Source: Dermatophilaceae bacterium Sec6.4
GTDB lineage: Bacteria; Actinomycetota; Actinomycetes; Actinomycetales; Dermatophilaceae
Length of the DNA stretch: 64,000 nucleotides
Direction: 5' to 3'
NCBI GenBank assembly: GCA_039636865.1
Contig: CP144172.1
Location: 1,240,001 to 1,304,000, forward strand
Part shown: positions 44,260 through 52,095 of the stretch, one piece after another
How positions within the stretch are numbered: the stretch's first letter is position 1
How the letters are laid out: each line of letters begins with the position of its first letter
Program-made: the position numbers and the translations under genes
Notes under the pieces: generated by a model
Seen by the model: the letters and a program-made list of their open reading frames with translations, nothing else
Database searches by the model: none
Told to the model about the DNA's origin: nothing

Positions 44260-45513
44260 TCAGGACAACGGCGTCAGGCCGCAGCTGTTACCCCTGCCGG
44301 TCAGCTGCGCCGTGGTTTCCTGCCAGGCCTGAGGATTGGAGGTTTTGGTGACCAGTCGGATGACGTAACCGGCCGGTATGTCGGTGCGGGTCACCTGGTA
44401 CTGCTCGGTCACCTTCGTGACCTTGCCGCCGGTCAGCTCGAAAGTGAACCTGCCGACGACCCCGTTCTGAGCGTTGCTGAGAGCGCCCGGGTGGGTGGAG
44501 GTTGCCGGTGGGTAACCGGCGCGCTGGTCCGAAACCTGGTTCCCGAAGGCGTAGTTGACGATCCGACCGTTGATGCGTTCGCAGGCCTGCACCACGTGAG
44601 GGTGGTTCCCGATGATCTGGTCGACCTCGCCGGACTGCAGTAATGCGGTGGCAAAGGTGGTCTGTTCGTTGCTGGGCGCGACGACGAATTGCCGGCCCCA
44701 GTGCATGGACACCAGCACGATCTGAGCCCCTGCCGCCCGTGCCGCCCGGGCATCCGCGATGATCCCGTCGGCCGTGTGTGAATGCAGGGTGTTGGCCTGC
44801 AGCCATGGGGCAGAGCTGGGGTACTCCGGACCGTTGGTCAGGTTGTAGCTGTAGGAGAGCTGCGCGACCTTGACGCCTTTGACGTCGTACATCGTGGGTT
44901 GACCGGGGGTGGCTGCATCGGGACCAGGCCCGGCGGCCCGCACCCCGTAGTCGGCCAGCACCGTACGGGTGTCACGCACGCCCTTGACGCCCCAGTCGAA
45001 GGTGTGGTTGTTCGCCGTGGAGCAACCGTCGTAGCCGGTCCACGCCAGATCACGCGCGAATTCCCGTGGGCCGTGATGCACGATGCCCTGATGGATCGAG
45101 TCGCTGGTCAGGTCGGTGTCATCGGGGCTGAGGGTGCCCTCCATCTGGCAGATCGCGAGATCGGCTCCGGAGACCAGTGGCTTCAGCGCGGCGAAGATCG
45201 GTTTGAAGTCGTACCCGTTCCCACCCGCGAATCGGTGCGCCGAGGCGATGATGACGGCCTGGGGGAGGGCGTCGCCGCCCTCGACGATCGTGATGCGCTG
45301 GGTGCCCTTGGCCGGGGCAGCTGGGCGAGATGACGTGGTCCGGCCTGTGGGCGGCGTGGATGCCGGCGAAGATGCCGTGCTGCCGGTGGATGCGACGGTG
45401 CTCGTGCTTGTGACTGCAGCACGAGTCCCGTCCGAGCACCCGGCCGTCAGCGCGGTGACGAGAACGGCGCACGCGGCGGCGAGGATGGAACGAGAGGCAG
45501 TCGTGGCGCGCAT
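44260..45513 (-). CDS. CapA family lipoprotein
   Basis: A 417-residue exported protein with a lipobox (VLVTALTAGCSDG) and a low-complexity Ser/Thr/Pro linker. The catalytic-type domain belongs to the CapA/PgsA metallophosphoesterase-like family: ICQMEGTLSPDD, STANNHTFDWGVKG, QIVLVSMHWGRQF and IGNHPHVVQACERING supply the metal-ligand Glu, Asn, His residues. CapA proteins take part in poly-gamma-glutamate or capsule formation, but no synthesis genes are nearby. ATG 45513 (MRATTASRS) follows a CACGAT -10-like hexamer by 7 nt. It converges on pyrD, 12 bp apart. Confidence 0.88.
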   Translation of the reverse strand: MRATTASRSILAAACAVLVTALTAGCSDGTRAAVTSTSTVASTGSTASSPASTPPTGRTTSSRPAAPAKGTQRITIVEGGDALPQAVIIASAHRFAGGNGYDFKPIFAALKPLVSGADLAICQMEGTLSPDDTDLTSDSIHQGIVHHGPREFARDLAWTGYDGCSTANNHTFDWGVKGVRDTRTVLADYGVRAAGPGPDAATPGQPTMYDVKGVKVAQLSYSYNLTNGPEYPSSAPWLQANTLHSHTADGIIADARAARAAGAQIVLVSMHWGRQFVVAPSNEQTTFATALLQSGEVDQIIGNHPHVVQACERINGRIVNYAFGNQVSDQRAGYPPATSTHPGALSNAQNGVVGRFTFELTGGKVTKVTEQYQVTRTDIPAGYVIRLVTKTSNPQAWQETTAQLTGRGNSCGLTPLS

Positions 45514-45612
45514 GACACCGATCGTGCCGGGTCGCCGTCCGCAATGTCGACAGGCGCGCGGCCCACCTCCGCACCCGCCGACTTCTGTGCACTGCACTAG
45601 CCTCGGCACATC

Positions 45613-47190
45613 ATGGCCATCAGCGAATCCGGACTACCCATCGAACCGGTCTACGACGCGTCCGCACTGTCCGACTTCGACGCCGCGAACAGCCTCGGCG
45701 TGCCCGGGGAGTACCCGTACACCCGGGGTGTCTATCCGAGCATGTACACCGGCCGCCCGTGGACCATGCGGCAATATGCGGGATTCGGCACCGCAGGCGA
45801 ATCCAACGAGCGGTACAAGGAGCTGGTGGCCAACGGCACTGGCGGCCTCTCGGTGGCCTTCGATCTGCCCACCCAGATGGGGTACGACTCCGACCACGAG
45901 CTCTCGCACGGCGAGGTCGGCAAGGTCGGGGTGGCCATCGACAGCCTGGACGACATGGCGCTGCTCTTCGACGGACTCCCGTTGGATGAGGTCAGCACCA
46001 GCATGACGATCAACGCCACGGCCAGCACCCTGCTGCTGCTCTACCAGTTGACCGCTCAGGCCCAGGGCATCAGCGCCGACAAGTTGACCGGCACCATCCA
46101 GAACGACGTGCTCAAGGAGTACATCGCGCGGGGTACCTACATCTACCCGCCGGCCGAGTCGTTGCGGTTGACCAGTGACATCTTCGCCTACTGCCAGCGT
46201 GAGATGCCGCGTTGGAACACCATCTCGATCAGTGGTTACCACATGGCCGAAGCGGGCGCTACGCCCGTGCAGGAGATCGCGTTCACGCTCGCGAACGCCA
46301 AGGAGTATGTGCGCGCCGCCATTGCCGCTGGCTTGGAGGTCGACGACATCGCGCCGAGGTTGTCCTTCTTCTTCGTGGCCCGCACGACCTTGTTGGAAGA
46401 AATTGCGAAGTTCCGCGCGGCGCGTCGGATGTGGGCCCGGATCATGCGCGAGGAGTTCGGGGCGAAGAACCCCAAGTCGCTGATGTTGCGCTTCCACACG
46501 CAGACCGCCGGCGTGCAGCTGACCGCCCAGCAGCCCGAGGTCAATATGGTTCGTGTTGCCCTCCAGGGCCTGGGTGCGGTACTCGGTGGCACCCAGTCGT
46601 TGCACACCAACTCCTTCGACGAGGCGATCGCGCTGCCGACGGCAAAGGCCGCGCGGCTCGCGCTGCGTACCCAGCAGGTGATCGCCTACGAGAGCGACGT
46701 GACCAAGACCGTCGATCCCTTCGCGGGGTCCTATCTGATGGAGTCGATGACCGACGACGTGGAGGAGGCGGCGCTCGCGCTGATCCAGCAGGTGGAGGAC
46801 AAGGGCGGTGCTGTGCGGGCGATCGAGGAGGGTTTCCAGAAATCGGAGATCGAGCGCACGGCGTACTCCACGGCTTTGGAGATCGACAGTGGAGAGCGGG
46901 TCGTGGTGGGGCTGAACAAGTTCCGCACCGCCACCGAGGAGCCCTACGAGCCGTTGCGCGTCAACCCCGCGATCGAGGCTGATCAGTGCGAGCGACTGGC
47001 GATCTTGCGCGCAGAGCGCGACAACGCTGTGGTCGACCGGGCATTGCAGGCCCTGCGGGTTGCGGCGCAGGGCAGTACCAACATGCTGCTGCCGATGCGT
47101 GACGCGCTCGCCGCGCGTGCCACCGGTGGGGAAGTGAGCAACGCGTTGCGTGACGTATGGGGCACGTACGTCCCGCGTGAATTCTTCTGA
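45613..47190 (+). CDS. Acyl-CoA mutase large subunit (methylmalonyl-CoA mutase family)
   Basis: The 525-residue catalytic TIM-barrel subunit of a B12-dependent acyl-CoA mutase. It has [60 protein letters not shown] and [20 protein letters not shown]. There is no C-terminal cobalamin-binding domain (no DxHxxG motif), so a separate small subunit must exist elsewhere, as in isobutyryl-CoA or hydroxyisobutyryl-CoA mutases. The exact substrate is open. ATG 45613 has TAGCCT 9 nt upstream. The next gene overlaps its stop by 1 bp. Confidence 0.88.
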   Translation: MAISESGLPIEPVYDASALSDFDAANSLGVPGEYPYTRGVYPSMYTGRPWTMRQYAGFGTAGESNERYKELVANGTGGLSVAFDLPTQMGYDSDHELSHGEVGKVGVAIDSLDDMALLFDGLPLDEVSTSMTINATASTLLLLYQLTAQAQGISADKLTGTIQNDVLKEYIARGTYIYPPAESLRLTSDIFAYCQREMPRWNTISISGYHMAEAGATPVQEIAFTLANAKEYVRAAIAAGLEVDDIAPRLSFFFVARTTLLEEIAKFRAARRMWARIMREEFGAKNPKSLMLRFHTQTAGVQLTAQQPEVNMVRVALQGLGAVLGGTQSLHTNSFDEAIALPTAKAARLALRTQQVIAYESDVTKTVDPFAGSYLMESMTDDVEEAALALIQQVEDKGGAVRAIEEGFQKSEIERTAYSTALEIDSGERVVVGLNKFRTATEEPYEPLRVNPAIEADQCERLAILRAERDNAVVDRALQALRVAAQGSTNMLLPMRDALAARATGGEVSNALRDVWGTYVPREFF

Positions 47191-47666
47191 TGGACGATTT
47201 GCTCGGGCCGTTTCGCGTACTGCGCCGCCGGTTCGTCCCGATCGTGCTGGGGCTGCTGCTGGTGGCGTTACTGATCGGCTGGATCGCGCGAGAGGCATCG
47301 CATCCGCGTGTGCAGGCCGGGCCGACGGCATCGCGCACCTACGAGAAACGCGCGGTGACCTCGAGCACCGGCAGCACGGCGAAATCGCCCCTGGAGACGG
47401 TTACCTATGCGGATCTGCCCAGCGGTGCCCGCGCGACCTTGCGGTTGACCGACAAGGGTGGGCCCTACCCCTACCGACAGGACAACTCCGTCTATCAGAA
47501 CCGCAACGGGGCGCTACCGGTCCGGTCCCGCGGCTACTACCACGAGTTCACGGTTCTGACCCCGGGTGCGGGCGACCGTGGTCCGCGACGGATTGTCCTC
47601 GGAGCAGACCGGACCGCCTACTACACGGCCAATCACTACAAGACCTTTCGCCTCGTGGTGCGATGA
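47190..47666 (+). CDS. Secreted guanyl-specific ribonuclease (RNase Sa/barnase-like)
   Basis: A 158-residue protein with an N-terminal membrane/signal segment (FVPIVLGLLLVALLIGWIA) and a C-terminal RNase Sa-type domain of about 95 residues starting at YADLPSGARATLRL. The catalytic Glu is in YYHEFTVLTPGA, Arg in GPRRIVLG and His in YYTANHYKTFRLV. It would cut single-stranded RNA after G. It could be a scavenging nuclease or a toxin aimed at other cells. It overlaps the mutase stop by 1 bp and the barstar gene by 4 bp, so inhibitor and enzyme are made together. Confidence 0.88.
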   Translation: MDDLLGPFRVLRRRFVPIVLGLLLVALLIGWIAREASHPRVQAGPTASRTYEKRAVTSSTGSTAKSPLETVTYADLPSGARATLRLTDKGGPYPYRQDNSVYQNRNGALPVRSRGYYHEFTVLTPGAGDRGPRRIVLGADRTAYYTANHYKTFRLVVR

Positions 47667-48067
47667 GCGAGTCCCCGCGCGCTGCAGCGCTGCGGGAGCT
47701 GGTGGGCGACCTGGAGCGGCGCCGACCGGGGGTTCGCGAGCTACCTCTCGATGTTGCTGATGCGGCTGCAGCCGGCAGCGGGGCCGGATGGCACGTCGTG
47801 CAGTTGGATACCAGCGGCGATCGGGACGATTTGTTTGCCCAATGCAGCCGCGCGTTCGAGCTGCCGGGGTGGTTCGGGCGCAACTGGGACGCGCTCGCGG
47901 ATGCGTTGTCCGACGTACAACACCGGCCCGGCACGCTGGTGATCTGGTCGGGGGAACGCGATGTGTCGGATGCGGTGCGGTCGATGGCGACCGAAATCTT
48001 CGAAGAACGAGCGGACAACGGTCCTGCGCCGCTGCTCGTGGTGGTGGTCAGGCCCGCAGCCCGGTAA
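47663..48067 (+). CDS. Barstar family ribonuclease inhibitor
   Basis: A 134-residue inhibitor expected to block the RNase of the preceding gene inside the cell. The barstar core is WHVVQLDTSG, FELPGWFGRNWDALADALSD (the FGxNWDAL motif) and GTLVIWSGERDV, with a C-terminal LLVVVVRP strand. The ATG overlaps the RNase stop (ATGA). About 45 residues precede the core, slightly more than in classical barstar. Confidence 0.9.
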   Translation: MSESPRAAALRELVGDLERRRPGVRELPLDVADAAAAGSGAGWHVVQLDTSGDRDDLFAQCSRAFELPGWFGRNWDALADALSDVQHRPGTLVIWSGERDVSDAVRSMATEIFEERADNGPAPLLVVVVRPAAR

Positions 48068-48145
48068 CGATTCGGTCCCCAGAGTCGGACTTCGGATGGC
48101 AGCGAACTGTGATGTGTTGTTTCCTTGGCAGGGGAGGGAATGACA

Positions 48146-48814
48146 ATGAGTAGACAGTCGCGGTGGGCAAGGCAACGTGTGGTGACCGCTGCCATCGCGG
48201 TTTCAGTGCTGATCGCGGGATGCGGGTCGCAGATCGCACCAGGTGGCGACAGCACCAGTCCGCCAGCATCACAATCTGTCACGATCTCGACCCCGAGTGC
48301 CCCGAAGCCAAGTGTCTCGACGCCTAAGACGCCAACGACACAGCTACTGACGCCGACGTTCGATCAGGCTACCTACGACCTGATCCGAGCACTCGATGTG
48401 GCCGCTCACGCCCGCTATGTGAATACTTTTGGATCGCTCAGCTTCGCGCCTCCCCATCACGGCGTGATTCTGGCGATGACGGACCTCGCCAATGCCCGAG
48501 CGCTCATCAGTTCCACGCGCGCCGGGCATCCGCAGTGGTCAAGGGTCGCGGTGACTCTGGTCAAAGTGACCTACACCGAAGCGCAGTTGCAGGCCGCTCA
48601 GAACGCGGTCTCGCCTACTTACTGGAAGAAATACGAACTGGTCAGCGTGGGATCCGGTGCGGGCGACTATGTCGACGTCGGTTCCTCTGACCCATCGTTG
48701 AAGGGGCCGGGCGGACGCGTCGGACGTGAGCGACTCGCGAGCATCCTGACGCGCGCCGTGGGGGTGCGGGTAATCGTGACCTACTCCCTTCCGGCCCAGG
48801 CGGCGAACGGCTGA
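48146..48814 (+). CDS. Lipoprotein of unknown family, paralogue 1
   Basis: A 222-residue lipoprotein (lipobox SVLIAGCGSQ) with a Ser/Thr/Pro-rich linker and a C-terminal domain of about 150 residues. The domain shares many positions with the next gene product: MTDLANARALI, LVKVTYTEAQLQAAQNAV, YWKKYELV and TRAVGVRVIVTYSLP. The fold and function are unknown to me. ATG 48146 is chosen because GGGGAGGG lies 8-15 bp upstream; ATGs at 48140 and 48125 are also in frame. The next gene overlaps its stop by 1 bp. Confidence 0.75.
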   Translation: MSRQSRWARQRVVTAAIAVSVLIAGCGSQIAPGGDSTSPPASQSVTISTPSAPKPSVSTPKTPTTQLLTPTFDQATYDLIRALDVAAHARYVNTFGSLSFAPPHHGVILAMTDLANARALISSTRAGHPQWSRVAVTLVKVTYTEAQLQAAQNAVSPTYWKKYELVSVGSGAGDYVDVGSSDPSLKGPGGRVGRERLASILTRAVGVRVIVTYSLPAQAANG

Positions 48815-49449
48815 TGCCATCCGGATTTCCCCGGGCGGGCCGCTGGTCGCTGGTCATGGCCTCGCTGACTTTGGTCGTGGGATGCGGATCGCAGACTTCC
48901 CCCGGCGCGACCGGCACCAGCCCGAGGACATCGACGGTCGCACCGCCGAGCTCCACGTCACCCCTACCCGGTCAGCCAGGCGGTCCCGATCACTCCGTCA
49001 CCTACGACCTGGCCGGAGCAATGACGCAGGTGGGCCGCGACAGCTACTCGCGCAGCTATGCACTGATGAGTGTCGACCGCTCGCAGACGGTGCTGACGCT
49101 AAGGGTCACCGATCTGGCGGACGGCGCGGCGATCATCGCGCGCGCCCGTGCGGCACAGCCTGAATCCGCTGGAGTGTCGGTGCATCTCATCAAGGTGCCC
49201 TATAGCGAGAAGGAGCTACTCGCGGCGCAGAACCGATTGACCGATCGCGACTGGAAAAAGTACCGGCTGGTCGGTACCGGGCCGGACTCGGGTCAGTATC
49301 TTTCGGTGCGTACCGATGACCCCCAACTCAAGGATCCGGTGTCGGGTCGGGCGGGTCGCCACCTCATGGAGCGGACCTTGAGCCGCATTGTCGGGGTCCG
49401 CGTGGTGGTGACCTACTCCGTTCCGTCCGGCCCCGCGGCAACGGCCTGA
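48814..49449 (+). CDS. Lipoprotein of unknown family, paralogue 2
   Basis: A 211-residue lipoprotein (TLVVGCGSQTS) and tandem paralogue of the preceding gene. The shared domain includes VTDLADGAAIIARARAAQP, LIKVPYSEKELLAAQNRL, DWKKYRLVGTGPDSGQYLSV and VGVRVVVTYSVPSG. Both proteins have a linker of about 30 low-complexity residues after the lipid anchor, so the domain sits away from the membrane in the cell wall. The pair arose by duplication and is probably co-transcribed. Confidence 0.75.
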   Translation: MPSGFPRAGRWSLVMASLTLVVGCGSQTSPGATGTSPRTSTVAPPSSTSPLPGQPGGPDHSVTYDLAGAMTQVGRDSYSRSYALMSVDRSQTVLTLRVTDLADGAAIIARARAAQPESAGVSVHLIKVPYSEKELLAAQNRLTDRDWKKYRLVGTGPDSGQYLSVRTDDPQLKDPVSGRAGRHLMERTLSRIVGVRVVVTYSVPSGPAATA

Positions 49450-49500
49450 TGCGGCGGGGCCCGCACCATCTGCAGGTTCGGCGATTAGCATCAGTAGATT

Positions 49501-50733
49501 GTGAGCACCCTTCCCACTCGCAGCACCGTGTCCGAGCTTCCCGAGCTGATCTCAGCGACGGTTGCGAATGCCCTCCCCGAGTTGGTCCGATTCCGGCGTG
49601 ACCTGCACACTCATCCCGAGCTGGGCTACAACGAGGTTCGTACGACGGCCGCGGTGATCGAGGCCCTGCAGTCGGCCGGTATCGAGGTCAACACGTTCCA
49701 CGGCACGGGGCTCACCGCCGAGATCGGTGCGCGCAATCCGTCCCACCGCATTGCGTTGCGGGCCGACCTGGACGCCCTGCCGGTCGCCGAGCGCACCGGG
49801 TTGGAGTTCAGCTCCGTCAACGAAGGCATCGCCCACGCCTGCGGGCACGATGTGCACACCACCGTCGTGCTGGGGGCCGGGCTCGTGCTGAAGACGTTCG
49901 AGCAACATCTCATCGACCGGGACACCGCCGTGCGGCTGGTGTTCCAGCCGGCGGAGGAGATCGTGCCGGGCGGCGCCCACACGGCCGTCAAAGAGCACGC
50001 GCTGGAGGGCGTCGATCAGGTCTTCGCCCTGCACTGCGACCCCAGCATCGACGTGGGCACCGTCGGGCTCAAAGTCGGCGCCATCACGGCTGCCTGCGAT
50101 GCGATCCGGGTTCGGTTGTCGGGCAAGGGCGGACACACCAGCCGTCCGCACCTGACCGGAGATCTCACCTACGCGCTCGCCAAGGTCGTGACCGATGTGC
50201 CCGGAGCACTGTCGCGCAGGCTCGATCCACGGGTGGGCGGCGCGCTGGTGTGGGGCAGCGTCGTCGCGGGAAACGCCGCCAATGTGATTCCGGCGATGGG
50301 GGAGTGCGTCGGCACCCTGCGGATGCTCGACATCGACGCGTGGCAGGAGGCAGGTGATCTCGTACAGACCCTGGTCCACGAAGTCGTCGCGCCCTACGGT
50401 GTCACGGCCGAGATCGAATACACCAGGGGAGTGCCACCGGTCGTCAACGACGCAGCTGCAGTCGAGGCGCTGACGACCGCGTGTCGCGCGGTCGTCGGGC
50501 CGGAGGCGGTGGTCACGACGAAGCAGTCGCTGGGCGGTGAGGACTTCAGTTGGATGCTCGTGGAGGCGCCCGGCGCGATGGGTCGTCTCGGTACACGCAC
50601 ACCCGGCGGACCGACCTACGAACTACACCAGGGCAATCTGGTCGTCGACGAACGGGCCATCACCGTGGGTGTCTCTCTGCTCGCTGCGACCTGTCTCCTG
50701 CAGCCCGACGTGCTGGCACCGACCGCGCCCTGA
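49501..50733 (+). CDS. M20D family metal-dependent amidohydrolase
   Basis: A 410-residue peptidase M20/aminoacylase-type enzyme. Metal ligands lie in the HACGHDVHTT motif (Cys-His pair), QPAEEIVPGGAHT (catalytic Glu) and FALHCDPSIDVG; the start RRDLHTHPELGYNE is typical of amidohydrolases such as hippurate hydrolase. The dimerisation domain starts near VRLSGKGGHTSRPH. The substrate is unknown; the gene stands at the head of the nucleoside uptake region, an arrangement common in actinobacteria. GTG 49501 follows TAGCAT by 9 nt. Confidence 0.9.
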   Translation: MSTLPTRSTVSELPELISATVANALPELVRFRRDLHTHPELGYNEVRTTAAVIEALQSAGIEVNTFHGTGLTAEIGARNPSHRIALRADLDALPVAERTGLEFSSVNEGIAHACGHDVHTTVVLGAGLVLKTFEQHLIDRDTAVRLVFQPAEEIVPGGAHTAVKEHALEGVDQVFALHCDPSIDVGTVGLKVGAITAACDAIRVRLSGKGGHTSRPHLTGDLTYALAKVVTDVPGALSRRLDPRVGGALVWGSVVAGNAANVIPAMGECVGTLRMLDIDAWQEAGDLVQTLVHEVVAPYGVTAEIEYTRGVPPVVNDAAAVEALTTACRAVVGPEAVVTTKQSLGGEDFSWMLVEAPGAMGRLGTRTPGGPTYELHQGNLVVDERAITVGVSLLAATCLLQPDVLAPTAP

Positions 50734-50745
50734 AGCTGCTGCACA

Positions 50746-50761
50746 ACCGTTTGGTAACGGT
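50746..50761. promoter_or_regulatory. Inverted repeat before the nucleoside ABC operon
   Basis: ACCGTTTGGTAACGGT contains ACCGTT and AACGGT arms around TGGT. It lies about 123 bp before the start of the binding-protein gene and 13 bp after the preceding stop, in the only non-coding space ahead of the operon. It may be an operator; the regulator is unknown. Confidence 0.35.
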
Positions 50762-50883
50762 CTGCGCCTGAGGGTGCAAGGCGCCGGGATGGTCGCTACG
50801 CTGACCCGATCCGCACCCGCCCGACGGTGGCCCACCAGCGCCGCGAAACGTCGATGTGCCCGCCTACCTTCAAGGAGTTCTCT

Positions 50884-51984
50884 GTGCGTTCGGTGATGAA
50901 GATCGCGGCTGTGGCCGCCCTCGGTTCCCTGGCCCTGTCAGGTTGCGGCAGCAAGCCCTCAGCCGGTGGTACCGCGTCCGGCTCCGGCACCGGTACCGGC
51001 TCCACCGCACCGGCCAAGGCCTCCGGCAAGAAGATCAGCGCGTGCATGGTGTTGGACACCGGTGGGGTGGACGACCGTTCGTTCAACCAGGGCTCCTACG
51101 ACGGTATGAAGGCCGCAAAGAGCAAGAACCCGAACATCTCGATCAGGTACGTGCCGAGCAACTCCGGTGCGGACTACACCCCTAACCTGACCAAGGCCGC
51201 GGCCGGCGGCTGTAATGCGGTCATCGGCGTCGGTGGCCTCATGGCGGACGCGATGAAGACAGCCGCCGCCGCGAATCCGAAGGTGAACTTCGCCGAGGTC
51301 GACGCCCCGGGCACCGGCGCCAACTTGTACGGCATCCAGTACAACACCGCACAGGCCGGCTTCCTGGGCGGGTACCTCGCGGCCAGCATGACCAAGTCCG
51401 GCACAGTCGGAACCTGGGGCGGTCTGTCGATCCCCCCCGTGACCATCTACATGGACGGTTTCTGGGAGGGCGTGCAGTACTTCAACAAGACCAAGTCCAA
51501 GTCGGTCAAGGTCCTCGGTTGGAACGAGAAGACCAAGAAGGGCACCTTCTCGGCCAGCTTCACCGACCAGAACAAGGGCAAGTCGGTCAGTCAGTCGATG
51601 GCCAGCCAGGGTGCTGACATCATCTTCCCGGTGGCCGGCGGATCAGGCCTCGGTGCCGGTGCGGCAGCACAGGCATCCGGCGGCAAGTTGAAGATCATCT
51701 GGGTCGACACGGACGGTTGCGAGAGCGCTGCGCAGTACTGCAAGTTCATGGTCGGCAGCGTGACCAAGAACTTGTCCGGTGGCGTGCAGGCCTACCTGGC
51801 GAAGGCTGCCGACGGCACCTACCCGAAGGGCAACTACATCGGCACGCTGGCCAACCAGGGTGTCGGACTGGTCGACAACAACGACAGCCAGTCGGCGGCG
51901 TTGAAGGCCGAGCTGACCAAGATCACTGCTGACATCGCTGCCGGCACGATCAAGATCACGTCGCCGAGCCAGCCCACCAGCTGA
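50884..51984 (+). CDS. BMP family nucleoside-binding lipoprotein
   Basis: The 366-residue solute-binding lipoprotein of a nucleoside ABC importer (BMP/PnrA family). The lipobox is SLALSGCGSKP, followed by a Gly/Ser/Thr linker and then CMVLDTGGVDDRSFNQGSYD, the family's purine-ring and ribose contact motif. Later features are YNTAQAGFLGGYLAASMTKS, FPVAGGSGLGAGAAAQ and WVDTDGCESAAQYC. GTG 50884 has AAGGAG 7-12 bp upstream. A hairpin between this gene and the ATPase probably keeps its mRNA more abundant than the rest. Confidence 0.92.
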   Translation: MRSVMKIAAVAALGSLALSGCGSKPSAGGTASGSGTGTGSTAPAKASGKKISACMVLDTGGVDDRSFNQGSYDGMKAAKSKNPNISIRYVPSNSGADYTPNLTKAAAGGCNAVIGVGGLMADAMKTAAAANPKVNFAEVDAPGTGANLYGIQYNTAQAGFLGGYLAASMTKSGTVGTWGGLSIPPVTIYMDGFWEGVQYFNKTKSKSVKVLGWNEKTKKGTFSASFTDQNKGKSVSQSMASQGADIIFPVAGGSGLGAGAAAQASGGKLKIIWVDTDGCESAAQYCKFMVGSVTKNLSGGVQAYLAKAADGTYPKGNYIGTLANQGVGLVDNNDSQSAALKAELTKITADIAAGTIKITSPSQPTS

Positions 51985-52007
51985 GCGGGCACCACGGTTG
52001 ATCGTTC

Positions 52008-52041
52008 GGAGGCAGGGCGGGCCACGGTTCGTCCTGCCTCC
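52008..52041 (+). terminator. Intercistronic hairpin in the ABC operon
   Basis: GGAGGCAGG (52008-52016) pairs with CCTGCCTCC (52033-52041) around a 16-nt loop. It lies between the binding-protein and ATPase genes. It has no T-run, so it is more likely a partial terminator or mRNA-stabilising hairpin, as common after binding-protein genes. Confidence 0.6.
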
Positions 52042-52095
52042 GGCGTGCAGACGGCCGGTACCCTCGCGGTCAGCGACAACGGAAGGCAGCTGGGC

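Noticed and set aside
45634..47331. 565-codon open frame on the minus strand
   Set aside because: It is opposite the acyl-CoA mutase gene and shows only GC-rich mirror composition.
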